DNA of 17,380 bases from Monoraphidium neglectum (lineage: Eukaryota > Chlorophyta > Chlorophyceae > Sphaeropleales > Selenastraceae). The notes beneath the pieces were generated by a model. That model searched no databases. It had not been told where the DNA came from and saw only the letters and a list, made by a program, of their open reading frames with translations. Positions 17,175-17,380 of this stretch are shown in pieces. Position numbers and translations under genes: made by a program. Where the stretch lies: NCBI RefSeq assembly GCF_000611645.1, contig NW_014012584.1, forward strand, positions 1 to 17,380, in the 5' to 3' direction. Each line of letters starts with the position of its first letter. Positions within the stretch are counted from its first letter, which is position 1.

Positions 17175-17380
17175 GTGAGACCCTCAAACCAACTATGCAG
17201 TTGGTCGCCAATGTGAGCGCCCATCCCAGCCCCGCTCCGCCGCCGCCTGCAGCCCGTGCGCCGGCGCGGCCGCGGCGCACCCGCAGCCGCGCTCCTCACC
17301 CCCCTCGGGCAGCCTCCCGCCACCCGCAATGCCATCCGCAATCCCCTCAAACAACCAACACCCAAGCGCTTGGCCCGCCC

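Overview
The window looks like nuclear DNA of a green alga, probably a core chlorophyte. It is GC-rich and dense in short introns with GT-AG (occasionally GC-AG) borders. It carries TG/CA microsatellites inside introns, TGTAA motifs placed like chlorophyte polyadenylation signals, and purely eukaryotic genes (OST1/ribophorin I, eL41, a BORCS5-like protein). I built the gene models by hand from reading frames, splice borders and intron phases; there is no transcript evidence.

Layout. Minus strand, left end: a Nudix hydrolase whose first exon is complete and whose remainder lies off the left edge (455 to 164). Only 82 bases upstream is the stop of a two-exon, N-myristoylated, coiled-coil protein resembling the BORC subunit BORCS5/myrlysin (1381 to 538). 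About 950 bases of divergent intergenic DNA follow. Plus strand: a six-exon gene for a secreted Ala/Pro/Thr/Ser-rich glycoprotein-like protein (2334-4207); a 1.6-kb gap holding two overlapping perfect palindromes (4868-4943); and a 15-exon gene (5845-12307) for a secreted 916-residue zinc metalloprotease. Next come about 1.5 kb without a supported gene, the two-exon, 25-residue ribosomal protein eL41 gene (13869-14286), and the first six exons of OST1/ribophorin I (15092 to beyond the right edge).

The centrepiece is the metalloprotease. Every exon junction chosen keeps the frame and the total is exactly 917 codons. Its order is signal peptide, propeptide, metzincin-like catalytic domain (HEVGHSLSLNH, then Met-turn APIMG), PPC domain, a GGT/PTT repeat linker, and HYR-like beta modules. 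I know this catalytic + PPC combination mainly from bacteria, which suggests old lateral acquisition followed by heavy intron gain. The zinc motif itself is assembled from a 30-nt micro-exon and the next exon.

The genes do not form one pathway. The two secreted proteins in tandem (a Ser/Thr/Pro-rich matrix-like protein and a protease) could both act in the cell wall or extracellular matrix, but that is inference. The two minus-strand genes are close enough to be a candidate bicistronic unit of the kind reported in green algae.
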